64,000 bases of DNA from Bradyrhizobium liaoningense (GCF_018130825.1 NZ_JAFCJS010000004.1:186001-250000), one strand, 5' to 3'. Positions 42,635 to 51,924 are shown, counted from the stretch's first letter. Numbers and translations are program-made. Notes: generated from the letters alone by a model not told the origin.

Positions 42635-42882
42635 AAGTGAAGTATTTTGCCTGGGTGCGCGAGCGCGTCGGCAAGGCCGAGGAGACCATCGAGCCGCCGG
42701 CGACCGTGCGCACCGTGGAGGAGCTGATCGCCTGGCTCTCCGGCCGGAGCGAGGCCTATGCGTATGCGTTCGAGAAGCCGAAGGTGATCCGTACCGCAAT
42801 CGACCATGCCCACGTCAAGTCGGACGCCGTGATCGCGGGCGCACGCGAGATCGCGTTCTTCCCGCCGATGACCGGCGGTTAG
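42631..42882 (+). CDS. moaD: Molybdopterin synthase small subunit
   Basis: MoaD is the ubiquitin-like sulfur carrier whose C-terminal Gly-Gly thiocarboxylate delivers sulfur to molybdopterin precursor. This 83-aa protein ends in FFPPMTGG, the essential Gly-Gly, and has the beta-grasp pattern MKVKYFAWVRERVGKAEE. It overlaps pgsA (ATGA) and lies 4 bp before moaE, so both synthase subunits are translated together. The product feeds Mo enzymes such as the CO dehydrogenase 20 kb away. Confidence 0.95.
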   Translation: MKVKYFAWVRERVGKAEETIEPPATVRTVEELIAWLSGRSEAYAYAFEKPKVIRTAIDHAHVKSDAVIAGAREIAFFPPMTGG

Positions 42883-42886
42883 GCTC

Positions 42887-43354
42887 ATGAGCTGCCCCGT
42901 CACCATCCGTATCCAGGAAGACGATTTCGACATCGCGCGCGAGATCGCGGTCCTGACCAAGAGCCGCACCGACATCGGCGCGGTCGTGAGCTTCTCCGGC
43001 ATCTGCCGCGCCGACGACGACAGCGCCAGGATCGCCGCACTCACGCTCGAGCACTATCCCGGCATGGCCGAGGAAGAGATCAGGCGCCATACCGACGAGG
43101 CCATTTCGCGCTGGCCGCTCAACGGCGTCACGGTGATCCACCGCGTCGGTCGCTTCATGGCCGGCCAGAACATCGTGCTGGTGCTCACCGCCTCGCAGCA
43201 TCGCCACGCCGCATTCCAGGCGGCCGAGTTCCTGATGGATTACCTCAAGACCAGCGCCCCGTTCTGGAAGAAGGAAGAGAGCGCCACCGGCACCGGCTGG
43301 GTCGAGGCCCAGGCCCGTGACGACGAGGCCGCCGCACGCTGGACCAAATCCTGA
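42887..43354 (+). CDS. moaE: Molybdopterin synthase catalytic subunit
   Basis: The 155-aa protein starts MSCPVTIRIQEDDFDIAREI and shows the MoaE landmarks: GAVVSFSGICR, LEHYPGMAEEEI, HRVGRFMAGQNIVLVL, the ASQHRHAAFQAAEF motif and the lysines in PFWKKEES that take part in catalysis. It forms the heterotetramer with MoaD. The stop overlaps the prmB start, so moaD, moaE and prmB lie in one transcript with pgsA. Confidence 0.95.
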   Translation: MSCPVTIRIQEDDFDIAREIAVLTKSRTDIGAVVSFSGICRADDDSARIAALTLEHYPGMAEEEIRRHTDEAISRWPLNGVTVIHRVGRFMAGQNIVLVLTASQHRHAAFQAAEFLMDYLKTSAPFWKKEESATGTGWVEAQARDDEAAARWTKS

Positions 43355-44313
43355 TGGCAAAAACTGCGAAAAAGACCGCGCGCGGCCGCGCCGCGCCGAA
43401 GCTTGCGAAGGTGGGGCCCGGCGAGCTTCTCACGCTGCTCGACTTCGTCCGCTATGCGGTGAGCCGCTTTGTCGAGGCGAAGCTCGCCTTTGCCCATGGC
43501 ACGACCGACCCGGTCGCGGAAGCCGTTTTCCTGGTCTCCGAGGCGCTGCATCTCACGCCCGACCAGTTCGAGGGCTTTGCCCACGCGCGCGTCACCGTCG
43601 CGGAAGGCAAGACCCTCCTCGACCTCATCCACCAGCGCGTCACCACCCGCAAACCGGCCGCCTATCTCGTCAACAAGATCTACATGCGCGGCCTGCCCTT
43701 CTATGTCGACGAGCGCGTCATCGTTCCGCGCTCCTTCATCGGCGAACTCCTGGATTCGCATTTCGGCGACGAGGGCGGCCCCGGCTCGCTGATCGACGAC
43801 CCCACTGCCGTCGATCGCGTGCTCGATCTCTGCACGGGATCGGGATGCCTTGCGATCCTCGCCGCGCACCACTTCCCGAACGCTGCGGTCGATGCCGTCG
43901 ACATCTCCAAGGGCGCGATCGAGGTCGCTGCGCGCAATGTCGAGGACTACGGGCTCGAGGACCGGATCACGCTCTATCGCGGCGACCTGTTCGCCCCGCT
44001 CGGCGATGCGCGATATGACCTGATCATCACCAATCCGCCCTACGTCGATGCCGAAGGCATGGCGGCATTGCCGCCGGAGTGCCGGGCCGAGCCAAAACTC
44101 GCCTTCGACGGCGGCGCCGACGGTCTCGACGTGGTGCGGAAGATCCTGCGCGATGCGCCCGATCATCTGACGCCCGGCGGCGGACTGATCTGCGAGATCG
44201 GCCGCGGCCGCGAATTGGTCGACGAGGCCTTCCCGGAACTGCCGCTGCTATGGCTGGACACGGAGGACTCCGAGGGCGAGGTGTTCTGGATTTCGGCCGC
44301 CGATCTCGGCTGA
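43354..44313 (+). CDS. prmB: Ribosomal protein L3 glutamine methyltransferase
   Basis: PrmB N5-methylates a glutamine of L3. The 319-aa protein has a long N-terminal helical domain, YMRGLPFYVDERVIVPRSFI, a SAM motif VLDLCTGSGCLAILAA and the catalytic NPPYVDAEG. The VPRS and NPPYVD residues distinguish PrmB from the release-factor enzyme PrmC. Its start overlaps the moaE stop by one base. Confidence 0.93.
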   Translation: MAKTAKKTARGRAAPKLAKVGPGELLTLLDFVRYAVSRFVEAKLAFAHGTTDPVAEAVFLVSEALHLTPDQFEGFAHARVTVAEGKTLLDLIHQRVTTRKPAAYLVNKIYMRGLPFYVDERVIVPRSFIGELLDSHFGDEGGPGSLIDDPTAVDRVLDLCTGSGCLAILAAHHFPNAAVDAVDISKGAIEVAARNVEDYGLEDRITLYRGDLFAPLGDARYDLIITNPPYVDAEGMAALPPECRAEPKLAFDGGADGLDVVRKILRDAPDHLTPGGGLICEIGRGRELVDEAFPELPLLWLDTEDSEGEVFWISAADLG

Positions 44314-44403
44314 TCCGCCACGGCCACGCGACTTCGACGGAACAAGTCAAATTCGGCCACGTTCATCCCCCGATGCATTGTCTCGCTCTCGGAGGATGTC
44401 CGT

Positions 44404-44991
44404 ATGCTCGCGCCATCGGGCGAATTGCTGCGCGCCGGTGTGGCGCTCAAGCTCAATCACGTCAAACGGGCTGCTCAATCCTATCTGCGTGACCAGACCA
44501 GCCAAGCCACCGGCAAGGTGACATCCTACGCGGTGGCCGGCGGACTGTTCGCGGTCGCGGGCCTGTTCGTTGTCGCAGCATTCTTCGTCGGGCTGATCGC
44601 CCTGTATCGCTGGATCGCCGTCACCTACGGGCAGTTCTGGGGTTTTGGTACCGTCGGCGCAGTGCTGCTCGTGCTGGCCGCGGTCTGTGCCGGGGTGGCG
44701 ATGGCGCAGATGAGGCGCAAGCCCAAGCCGATCGTGCCGCTCGCGAGCCGTCTGCGCGTGGCGGTCGCGACGCCGCGGATCCCGCGCGGAACGGTCAAGG
44801 AGGCCGTGAAGGAGGTGGCGACGACGATTCCATTGGCGCCGCTCGCGCCGGGCGAACGCGGCCATGGCAGCCGGAGCCGGCCGGCTCGCACCAACCGGCC
44901 CGTGCAGCTTGGCCTGATGCTCGCAGCGGTCGGGCTGCTGGGCGTGACGGCGGCGCGCCGGCGACGCCACGGGCAAAAGCTGGAGACGTGA
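44404..44991 (+). CDS. Holin-like (DUF1469-type) membrane protein
   Basis: A 195-aa protein with an amphipathic N-terminus (ELLRAGVALKLNHVKRAAQS), two transmembrane helices (about residues 38-65 and 78-100) and a long basic tail with a third hydrophobic stretch near the end. It resembles phage-holin-superfamily / DUF1469 proteins, which are chromosomal and not phage-derived. It lies directly upstream of the YihY-family gene (1-bp gap), so the two are likely co-transcribed. Function unknown. Confidence 0.75.
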   Translation: MLAPSGELLRAGVALKLNHVKRAAQSYLRDQTSQATGKVTSYAVAGGLFAVAGLFVVAAFFVGLIALYRWIAVTYGQFWGFGTVGAVLLVLAAVCAGVAMAQMRRKPKPIVPLASRLRVAVATPRIPRGTVKEAVKEVATTIPLAPLAPGERGHGSRSRPARTNRPVQLGLMLAAVGLLGVTAARRRRHGQKLET

Positions 44992-44992
44992 C

Positions 44993-46123
44993 ATGCTGGT
45001 GCGGCGCTCCGAGTCAATCGACAGCTGGCTGCTGGTGGCAGCCACCGCCGTCTTCGTGCTGACCGCGGAGCGCTACTTCCAGGACTCCAGCCTGATCCGG
45101 CCGGGACCTCCGCCGGACCACCGCAAGCAAGAGGCGAATTCACCGGAAACCCACCCGGCGGGCGCGGCCGTGCAGCCCGGCCGCGGACGTCACGCGAAGA
45201 GCCCGTTCGCGATCCCGTGGGCGGGCTGGAAGGATATTTTCTGGCGCACCTATCAGCGCATCGACGAGGATCGCCTGCTCGCCACAGCCGGCGGCGTCGT
45301 GTTCTTCGGGCTGCTCGCGATCTTCCCGGCCGTCACCGCACTTGTCTCCTCTTACGGTCTGTTCGCCGATCCCTCGACGATCAGCGCCAATCTGCAGACG
45401 CTCGCGACCATGCTGCCGGAGGGTTCATTCCAGATCGTCGAGGAGCAGGTCGCGCGCGTGGTGTCGCATGGCAATACGACGCTCGGGGCCACCTTCCTGC
45501 TCGGCCTTCTGCTTGCGATCTGGAGCGCCAATGCGGGGGTCAAGGCGATCTTCGATGCCCTCAATGTCGCCTATGAGGAGCGCGAGAAGCGCAGCTTCAT
45601 CGAGCTCAACATGGTGTCGCTGGCCTTCACCGTCGGCGGCATCGTGGCTCTGCTGCTGATGGTGGGGGCCGTCGTCGCCTTCCCGCTCGCACTCAACCAT
45701 CTCGGCATGGCGCCCGAGAGCAAGCTGATCGTGGCACTGGCGCGATGGCCGCTGCTGTTCCTCATCCTGCTGGTGGCGCTCGCGATCCTCTACCGCTTCG
45801 CTCCCAGTCGCGATTCGCCGCGCTGGCAATGGCTGAGCCTCGGGGCGGTGACGGCCGCCATCCTCTGGATCGCCGGCTCGGCGCTGCTGTCCTTGTATCT
45901 CTCGGAATTCGCCAATTACAACGCGACCTACGGCTCGCTCGGCGCGGCGATCGGCCTGATGATGTGGATGTGGATGTCGGCGATCGTCATCATGTTCGGC
46001 GCCGAGCTGAACTCGGAGATCGAACGGCAGACCCTGCGGGACACGACGACCGGGCGGCCCAAGCCGCTCGGCACCCGCGAAGCCGTCTCGGCCGACACGG
46101 TCGGTGCCAGCGCGCCAGCTTGA
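44993..46123 (+). CDS. YihY/BrkB-family inner-membrane protein
   Basis: A 376-aa protein with an N-terminal single helix (about residues 9-25), a basic cytoplasmic linker and six membrane helices in the YihY/virulence-factor-BrkB layout. Markers are LATAGGVVFFGLLAIFPAV, GLLLAIWSANAGVKAIFDAL, and YNATYGSLGAAIGLMMWMWM. The function of YihY proteins is not settled (the earlier RNase BN assignment was wrong). The gene follows a holin-like gene with 1-bp spacing and ends at a strong hairpin. Confidence 0.88.
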   Translation: MLVRRSESIDSWLLVAATAVFVLTAERYFQDSSLIRPGPPPDHRKQEANSPETHPAGAAVQPGRGRHAKSPFAIPWAGWKDIFWRTYQRIDEDRLLATAGGVVFFGLLAIFPAVTALVSSYGLFADPSTISANLQTLATMLPEGSFQIVEEQVARVVSHGNTTLGATFLLGLLLAIWSANAGVKAIFDALNVAYEEREKRSFIELNMVSLAFTVGGIVALLLMVGAVVAFPLALNHLGMAPESKLIVALARWPLLFLILLVALAILYRFAPSRDSPRWQWLSLGAVTAAILWIAGSALLSLYLSEFANYNATYGSLGAAIGLMMWMWMSAIVIMFGAELNSEIERQTLRDTTTGRPKPLGTREAVSADTVGASAPA

Positions 46124-46129
46124 ACGTGG

Positions 46130-46158
46130 GCGGTCAGGCCGGGAGCCGGCCTGACCGC
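46130..46158. terminator. Bidirectional hairpin terminator
   Basis: A perfect 13-bp stem (GCGGTCAGGCCGG / CCGGCCTGACCGC, 3-nt loop) lies between the convergent YihY-family and methyltransferase genes. No long T-run follows, so it may work through stalling or rho. Confidence 0.6.
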
Positions 46159-46170
46159 ATTTCGAGCAGA

Positions 46171-47010
46171 TCAGCGCTTGGTGATCACGGCTTCCAGATA
46201 TTCGCTGTGCACGACGATCGTGCCGTCGTCGGCATGGTTGAACTCGCCGAGCAGCGCCAGCAGATCGCGCTTCAGCGCCGCCTGGCCGTCCGCGTCGAGC
46301 GCGGCAAACGCCTTCAGCGTAGGTCCGTAGAAGGTCTTGAAGATCTCGAGCCAGTGCTCCGGCGAGCGATAGCGGAACACGAACATGCGCGGCTCGGCGG
46401 CGATCTCGGAGGCCTGGCCAGCGAACATCTCTTCAAGCCGCGCCTGTGTGCCCCACAATGCCGGCGACTTCACGCCCGCTGGCGGCGGCAGATGCTTGCC
46501 GATGGTCTTGAACAGCTGGCCGATGAAACCCTGCGGCGTCCAGTTGGCGAGGCCGATCTTGCCGCCGGATTTGCAGACCCGCGCGAGCTCGGAGGCCGCC
46601 TTGTCCTGGTCCGGCGTAAACATCACGCCAAAGGTCGAGAGCACGACGTCGTAGCTGGCGTCGGCAAACGGCAGCGCTTCGGCATCCGCTTCGCGGAACT
46701 CGATCATGAGATGTTCGGCCGCCGCGCGCTCGCGCCCGCGCTTGAGCAGCGCCGGCACGTAGTCGGTGGACGTGACGTCACACCAGCGCCGCGCCGCGGC
46801 CAGCGTCGCATTGCCGTTGCCGGCGGCGACGTCCAGCACCTTGCTGCCGGCGCGTATGTCGAGTGCCTCACAGAGCTGTTCGCCGACGATCTGCAAGGTG
46901 GTGCCGACGACGGCATAGTCGCCCGACGACCAGGCGCCGTGCTGGCGCTGCTTGACGGCGGCAAGATCGGGTTGGGCTGCGGTTGGCTTGAGCGCGGCGG
47001 ATGTCGACAT
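46171..47010 (-). CDS. Class I SAM-dependent methyltransferase
   Basis: The 279-aa protein has SAM motif I VLDVAAGNGNATLAAAR (about residues 58-74), the acidic motif II DVTSTDYVPALLKRG, and motif III VVLSTFGVMFTPDQ. It belongs to the methyltransferase-11/UbiE-like group. The C-terminal part (LPPPAGVKSPALWG onwards) is the substrate region; the substrate is not known. It is divergent from the wHTH-TPR gene. Confidence 0.85.
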   Translation of the reverse strand: MSTSAALKPTAAQPDLAAVKQRQHGAWSSGDYAVVGTTLQIVGEQLCEALDIRAGSKVLDVAAGNGNATLAAARRWCDVTSTDYVPALLKRGRERAAAEHLMIEFREADAEALPFADASYDVVLSTFGVMFTPDQDKAASELARVCKSGGKIGLANWTPQGFIGQLFKTIGKHLPPPAGVKSPALWGTQARLEEMFAGQASEIAAEPRMFVFRYRSPEHWLEIFKTFYGPTLKAFAALDADGQAALKRDLLALLGEFNHADDGTIVVHSEYLEAVITKR

Positions 47011-47131
47011 GGCAATCTCCTAAGGTTGAAAACGCCGGGACGATAGGGCGCATGCGGCTCGCTGGCCTTGAGAGGGGCGTTATTTTACGCTGAGAGCGCC
47101 TTGATTTCCGAACGGGAGCCGAGGGGGAACT

Positions 47132-48691
47132 GTGACATTTCAGTTCGAGGATTTCCTGCTCGACCCCGAGCGCCGCGAATTGCGACACGCGGACGCGCTC
47201 GTCGCGCTCGAACCCCAGGTGTTCGATCTCCTGACCTACCTCGTCCGCAACCGCGATCGCGTGGTGACGCGGGACAATCTGCTCGATGCGATCTGGAACG
47301 GCCGCGTCGTCTCGGAATCGACATTGACCAGCCGGATCAACGCCGCGCGCCGCGCGATCGGCGACAATGGCGAGGAGCAGCGACTGATCCGTACCGTCGC
47401 GCGCAAGGGCGTGCGGTTCGTCGGCGCGGTGACCGAGCTGGCCCGCGCCGCCGGACCGGCCGGGACAGACGAGGCGCCCGCGCCGCCGACGGGCCTGCCC
47501 CTGCCCGATCGCCCCGCGATCGCGGTGCTGCCCTTCACCAACATGAGCGGCGAGGCCGAGCAGGATTATTTCTCCGACGGCATCAGCGAGGACATCATCA
47601 CCGCGCTGTCGAAGCTGCGCTGGTTCTTCGTCATCGCTCGCAACTCCTCCTTCATCTACAAGGGCCGCACGGTTCATTTGCGGCAGGTCGCCGACGAGCT
47701 CGGCGTGCGCTACGTCGTCGAGGGCGGCGTCCGCAAGGATGGCGAGCGCGTCCGCATCACGGCGCAGCTCAACGACGTCGCCACCGGCAGCCATCTCTGG
47801 GCCGAACGCTACGACCGCGAGCTCGCCGACGTCTTCGCCGTCCAGGACGAGATCACCGAGGCGATCGTCGCCGCGATCGAGCCGCAGCTCTATGCCGCGG
47901 AGAATTTTCGCGCCCAGCGCAAGCCGCCCGACAGCATGGACGCCTGGGACCTCGTCATGCGCGCGCTCTCGCACTATTGGCGCGTGACGCGGCAGGATCA
48001 CGTGGTGGCCCAGGCCCTGCTCGAAAAGGCCATCGCGCTCGACCCCACCTACGGCAAGGCGCTCGGCCTGCTCGGCACCAGCTACATGTTCACGGCGCAT
48101 ATGGGCTGGATGGACATGGCCATCGCGATACCCACCGCCGAGCGCGCGGCACGTGCCGCGATCCGCGCCGACGACGAGGATGCCTGGGCCCACAACGCGC
48201 TCGGCCACGTCCATCTGTTCGCGCGACGGTTCGAGGACTCGCTGGCCGAGTTCGAGACGGCGCTACGGCTCAATCCGAACTTCGCACTGGCGCAGGGCTA
48301 TCATGGCCTGGCGCTGGGCTATTGCGGTCGCTGGCAGGAGGCCGACGAGGCGGCGCGGCGGGCGATCCGTCTCAGCCCGCGCGACCCCTATGCCCCGGTC
48401 TATTTCGGCATCGCCGCCTATGCGCGTTTCCTCGGCGGCGACGACGAGGAGGCCATCCGCCTGGCGCAGGAGGCCTTGCGCCAGCGCAGCGACTTCGTCG
48501 GGGCGCACCGGGTGCTGACCGCGGCCGCCGGCATGGCCGGGCATCGCGAGATCGCCGCCGCCGCGTTGAAGGAACTGCGCCGTGCCCAGCCCAACGTCTC
48601 GCTCGCCTGGATCGCCGAGTTCATGCCGATCAAGCTCGCCAATGACCGCGAGCGCTACCTCGAAGGCTTTCGCCGGGCTGGCCTCACCTGA
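47132..48691 (+). CDS. wHTH-TolB-TPR transcriptional regulator
   Basis: The 519-aa cytoplasmic protein has an N-terminal OmpR/CadC-type winged helix (about residues 1-100, FQFEDFLLDPERRELR and GRVVSESTLTSRINAARRAIG), a TolB-like domain beginning IAVLPFTNMSGEAEQDYFSDG (about 120-255) and C-terminal TPR repeats (about 300-500). Proteins of this layout often regulate stress or metabolic genes, and some carry a cyclase. No cyclase domain is seen here. The start is a GTG preceded by GAGGGGGAAC. The target is unknown. Confidence 0.85.
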   Translation: MTFQFEDFLLDPERRELRHADALVALEPQVFDLLTYLVRNRDRVVTRDNLLDAIWNGRVVSESTLTSRINAARRAIGDNGEEQRLIRTVARKGVRFVGAVTELARAAGPAGTDEAPAPPTGLPLPDRPAIAVLPFTNMSGEAEQDYFSDGISEDIITALSKLRWFFVIARNSSFIYKGRTVHLRQVADELGVRYVVEGGVRKDGERVRITAQLNDVATGSHLWAERYDRELADVFAVQDEITEAIVAAIEPQLYAAENFRAQRKPPDSMDAWDLVMRALSHYWRVTRQDHVVAQALLEKAIALDPTYGKALGLLGTSYMFTAHMGWMDMAIAIPTAERAARAAIRADDEDAWAHNALGHVHLFARRFEDSLAEFETALRLNPNFALAQGYHGLALGYCGRWQEADEAARRAIRLSPRDPYAPVYFGIAAYARFLGGDDEEAIRLAQEALRQRSDFVGAHRVLTAAAGMAGHREIAAAALKELRRAQPNVSLAWIAEFMPIKLANDRERYLEGFRRAGLT

Positions 48692-48832
48692 AGCCCGAAC
48701 AGCCCGCTATCCCCTCGAATCAACAATGATGTTAAGCTCATGCGGCTTGGGGGAGCATGAGGCGTGACGGGTTCGCACAGTGACCCGTGTTTTCCCGGGT
48801 GAGGCATCAGCTCTTGAGGCGTAACGCGCGGC

Positions 48833-50308
48833 ATGATTCGCATTTCGACGATCTTCATCGCCATCTGCATGGTTCTGGTCGCGGCTTCGCTCGGCCTTGT
48901 GCTCTACGCTGTCGCCGGCATCAGCGGAACCGAATCCGCGATTGTGGCGCTGACCGCACTGACCTTCCTCATCCTCTACAACGCGGTGTCGATGCGGTTG
49001 CGCGACCGCAGCGACGTCGGCGGCCAGATCGCGGACCTCTCCCGCGGCACCGCCGACCTCGCCCGCCAGGTGGCCGAGTTCGGCCGCCGGCTGGCGGCGA
49101 TGGAGGGGCGCATCGCCTCGTCCAACTCGACCAATTCCGACCGCATCCAGTCGGTGGTCGGCGAGATCAACGAGCTCGGCGGTCTGGTCAAGCAGCTCGC
49201 TTCCACCGTATCGGCGCATGAGGACCTGCTGGCGGGTGCCGCGCCTGGACCTGCGGCGGCGCCGGCGGCACGACCGGAGCCGGAAGCACCGATCGACCTG
49301 ATCGCGCCGTTCGAGGAGCGACCCGCCGCGCCGCCGCCGCTTCCGCCTGCGGCTGTGCAGCCGGGGCCGGCGGTTCAGGCCCAGACCGCCAATGCGGTCC
49401 AAACCACCAACGGGCGCAACCAGACCCAATTGCTGGCGACGCTGCGCAACGCGATCGACGAGAACCGCATCGACATCTTCCTCCAGCCGATGGTGACGCT
49501 GCCGCAGCGCAAGGTGCGGTTCTACGAAGCCGTGACGCGGGTGCGCGACGAGCGAGACCAGCTGATCGCCGCCGAGGATTTCATCAGCATCGCCGAGGCC
49601 TCGGGGCTGATCGGGCGCATCGACAACATGGTGATGCTGCGCTGTGTGCAGGTGCTGCGGCGCCTGATGGTGCGCAACAAGGATGTCGGCGTGTTCTGCA
49701 ACGTCGCAGCCTCCACGCTCGGCAATTCCACGACCTTCGCGCAATGCCTCGACTTCCTGGAAGCCAACCGGGCGCTGGCACCGTCGCTGGTGCTGGAGTT
49801 CAAACAGTCGACCTTCCGCAATCTCGGTCCGGTCGAGACCGAGAACCTCGCCGCGCTGGCCCAGCGCGGCTTCCGCTTCTCGATCGACCATGTCACGGAT
49901 CTCAGGATCGAGCCGCGCGAGCTCGCCGACCGCGGCGTGCGCTTCATCAAGGTGCCGGCCACGCTGCTGCTCGACCCCAGGCAGGCCTCGACCTCCGACA
50001 TCCACCCGTCCGACCTCTCCGACCTGCTCGGCCGCTTCGGCATCGACCTGATCGCCGAACGGATCGAGGGCGAGCGCGCCGTGGTCGATCTGCTCGATTA
50101 TGACGTACGGTTCGGCCAGGGGTTCCTGTTTGCACCGCCCCGGCCATTGCGGCCGGAGGGGGCATCTGCTACCGGCGGGGCCTCGCCGAACCAGGCGCAG
50201 GACACTCAGGGACCCAATGGCTCCGGCACACAAAGCTCAGGCGCGACCTCTTCGGCGCCTCCGCCCCAGCGCCTCACCGGTAACGCGGCGCTCGCGCGCC
50301 GCATCTGA
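48833..50308 (+). CDS. TipF-like membrane protein with degenerate EAL domain
   Basis: The 491-aa protein has two membrane helices (about residues 5-27 and 33-53), a coiled coil (60-130), a Pro/Ala linker (135-195), an EAL domain (205-440) and a disordered tail. The signature residues are partly lost: EAL reads EAV at 232-234 and the DD pair reads DH at 352-353, while Asn290, Glu322, Lys373, Glu409 and Gln429 remain. This is the layout of TipF, the c-di-GMP receptor that positions the flagellum in Caulobacter. It may bind rather than hydrolyse c-di-GMP. Confidence 0.78.
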   Translation: MIRISTIFIAICMVLVAASLGLVLYAVAGISGTESAIVALTALTFLILYNAVSMRLRDRSDVGGQIADLSRGTADLARQVAEFGRRLAAMEGRIASSNSTNSDRIQSVVGEINELGGLVKQLASTVSAHEDLLAGAAPGPAAAPAARPEPEAPIDLIAPFEERPAAPPPLPPAAVQPGPAVQAQTANAVQTTNGRNQTQLLATLRNAIDENRIDIFLQPMVTLPQRKVRFYEAVTRVRDERDQLIAAEDFISIAEASGLIGRIDNMVMLRCVQVLRRLMVRNKDVGVFCNVAASTLGNSTTFAQCLDFLEANRALAPSLVLEFKQSTFRNLGPVETENLAALAQRGFRFSIDHVTDLRIEPRELADRGVRFIKVPATLLLDPRQASTSDIHPSDLSDLLGRFGIDLIAERIEGERAVVDLLDYDVRFGQGFLFAPPRPLRPEGASATGGASPNQAQDTQGPNGSGTQSSGATSSAPPPQRLTGNAALARRI

Positions 50309-50323
50309 TCGGCCGCACGCATC

Positions 50324-51178
50324 ATGACCACGCTGCATTTTGCCGAAAGCCTGCGCGAGCTCGTGGGCGGGGTCGACGTCGTGCTCAGCGACATCTGGGG
50401 CGTGGTCCATAACGGCCTGGAGTCCTTCCCGGAGGCCTGCGAGGCGCTGCACACCTATCGCAGCCGCGGCGGTACGGTGATCCTAATCACCAACGCGCCG
50501 CGCCCGGCCGACTCCGTGCAGCGGCAATTGCGCAAGCTCGGTGTCGCCGACGAGACTTATGACGCGATCGTGTCATCGGGCGACCTGACCCGGCTCTATG
50601 TCGCCGAGCATCCCGGTCGCAAGATGTTCTGGCTCGGCCCCGAGCGTGACAATTCGATCTATCGCGGCCTCGACGCAACGACCGCGCCTCTGGAAGAAGC
50701 CGACTACATCGTCTGCACCGGCCTCTATGACGACGAGACCGAGACCGCCGAAGACTATCGCGGCATGATGCTGAAGGCGCGCGAGCGCAATCTGACGCTG
50801 GTCTGCGCCAACCCCGACATCGTGGTGGAGCGCGGCGACCGCCTGATCTATTGCGCCGGTGCGATCGCCGAGCTCTATCGCGAGCTCGGCGGCGAGGTGA
50901 TCTTCTACGGCAAGCCGCACCGCCCGATCTACGAGCGCGCCATGCGGCTGGCCGGCGAGCGCCAGGGCCACATGATCGACCGCAAGAAGGTGCTGGCGAT
51001 CGGCGATTCCGTTCGTACCGACCTGACCGGCGCGCGCGCATTCGGCATCGACTGCCTGTTCGTCACCCGCGGCATCCATGCCGAGGAGTTCGAAGGCCTC
51101 GACCAGCTCGACCCGGCCTCGGTGATGGAATTGTTCGGCCACCCGCCGAAGGCGCTGATGCGCGAATTGAAGTGGTGA
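50324..51178 (+). CDS. HAD-superfamily class IIA phosphatase, TIGR01459 type
   Basis: The 284-aa HAD hydrolase has motif I DIWGVVHNG (the second catalytic Asp is replaced by Trp-Gly, as in this subfamily), motif II in LITNAPRPAD, the class IIA cap domain in the middle and motif III/IV with GKPHRPIYERA and AIGDSVRTDLTGA. It resembles the NagD/PNPase group, whose members dephosphorylate small phosphate esters. The substrate is unknown. It follows the TipF-like gene by 15 bp. Confidence 0.88.
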   Translation: MTTLHFAESLRELVGGVDVVLSDIWGVVHNGLESFPEACEALHTYRSRGGTVILITNAPRPADSVQRQLRKLGVADETYDAIVSSGDLTRLYVAEHPGRKMFWLGPERDNSIYRGLDATTAPLEEADYIVCTGLYDDETETAEDYRGMMLKARERNLTLVCANPDIVVERGDRLIYCAGAIAELYRELGGEVIFYGKPHRPIYERAMRLAGERQGHMIDRKKVLAIGDSVRTDLTGARAFGIDCLFVTRGIHAEEFEGLDQLDPASVMELFGHPPKALMRELKW

Positions 51179-51188
51179 TGGCCGACAT

Positions 51189-51231
51189 CGTCATTCCATA
51201 GTTCGGTGCAGCGCACTGCCCCGGAATGACG
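51189..51231. repeat. Short CGTCATTCC repeat
   Basis: CGTCATTCC / GGAATGACG arms of the 37423 family, in the gap after the HAD phosphatase gene. Confidence 0.5.
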
Positions 51232-51246
51232 GACCCAACGCAGAAA

Positions 51247-51265
51247 GCCCGGGACGCGCCCGGGC
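51247..51265 (-). terminator. Hairpin after cheY, weak T tract
   Basis: GCCCGGG / CCCGGGC stem with 5-nt loop, followed on the minus strand by TTTC. It lies about 30 bp after the CheY stop. Confidence 0.45.
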
Positions 51266-51296
51266 CTTGCGAATTCAGCCGAAAGCTCTGGCGCGC

Positions 51297-51692
51297 TTAC
51301 GCGCTCGCCATGTCTGGGAAGACCGCCTCGATCTTGGTCTTCAGCGTCGCCGCATTGAACGGCTTGACGATGTAATTGTTCACGCCGGCCTTCTTGGCCG
51401 CGATCACGTTCTCGGTCTTCGATTCCGCCGTGATCATGATGAAGGGCGTGGTGGCGAGGTTCGGATCCGCGCGCACTTCGCGCAGCAGGTCGTAACCCGT
51501 CATCGGCTCCATGTTCCAGTCGGAGATCACGAGCCCGTACTTCTTGCCGCGCATCTTGTTCAGCGCCGCCGAACCGTCGCTGGCATCATCGATATTCTCG
51601 AAGCCAAGCTGCTTCAGCAGATTCCTGATGATTCGGATCATGGTGCTGTAGTCATCAACCACCAGAACCGACATCGACAAATCAACCGCCAT
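51297..51692 (-). CDS. CheY-type response regulator, stand-alone
   Basis: The 131-aa receiver protein has the acidic pair VVDDYSTM (Asp13, Asp14), phosphoacceptor Asp58 (LVISDWNMEPMTGYD), Thr in MITAES and Lys in VKPFNA. There is no output domain, so it acts by protein contact, as CheY does on flagellar switch proteins. No other chemotaxis gene is nearby; it faces the TipF-like gene, with the HAD gene between them. The start MAVDLSMSVLVVDDY may be one or a few residues off. Confidence 0.93.
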   Translation of the reverse strand: MAVDLSMSVLVVDDYSTMIRIIRNLLKQLGFENIDDASDGSAALNKMRGKKYGLVISDWNMEPMTGYDLLREVRADPNLATTPFIMITAESKTENVIAAKKAGVNNYIVKPFNAATLKTKIEAVFPDMASA

Positions 51693-51924
51693 CTCGACTC
51701 CCCCAACGCAAACCCAGGAATATTACGATCGGACCTGCCAGGCCGAAGGCCCGTCCAGTTCCACGTTCCAAGGACTAGCACCAAGGCTTTAAACAGCGCG
51801 TTAACTGGGGCCGCCCCCGAAGAATTGAAATCCTGTTCAATGCGGGCCCCCTCCCCCGCTTGACTTCATCGGGCGGCTCAAGCCACGGTCCCGGCCGGTC
51901 CCGCCGGTTCGAGAAATTCCCCTG

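Noticed and set aside
48757-48795. ACGGGT/ACCCGT hairpin upstream of the TipF-like gene as a terminator or small RNA end
   Set aside because: The stem is six bases and the T-run is short (GTTTT). There is no further evidence for a transcript.
51789-51804. TTAA...TTAA pair upstream of cheY as a CtrA site
   Set aside because: The spacer is eight bases, not seven, so the half-sites are out of phase with the CtrA consensus. Kept only as a near miss.
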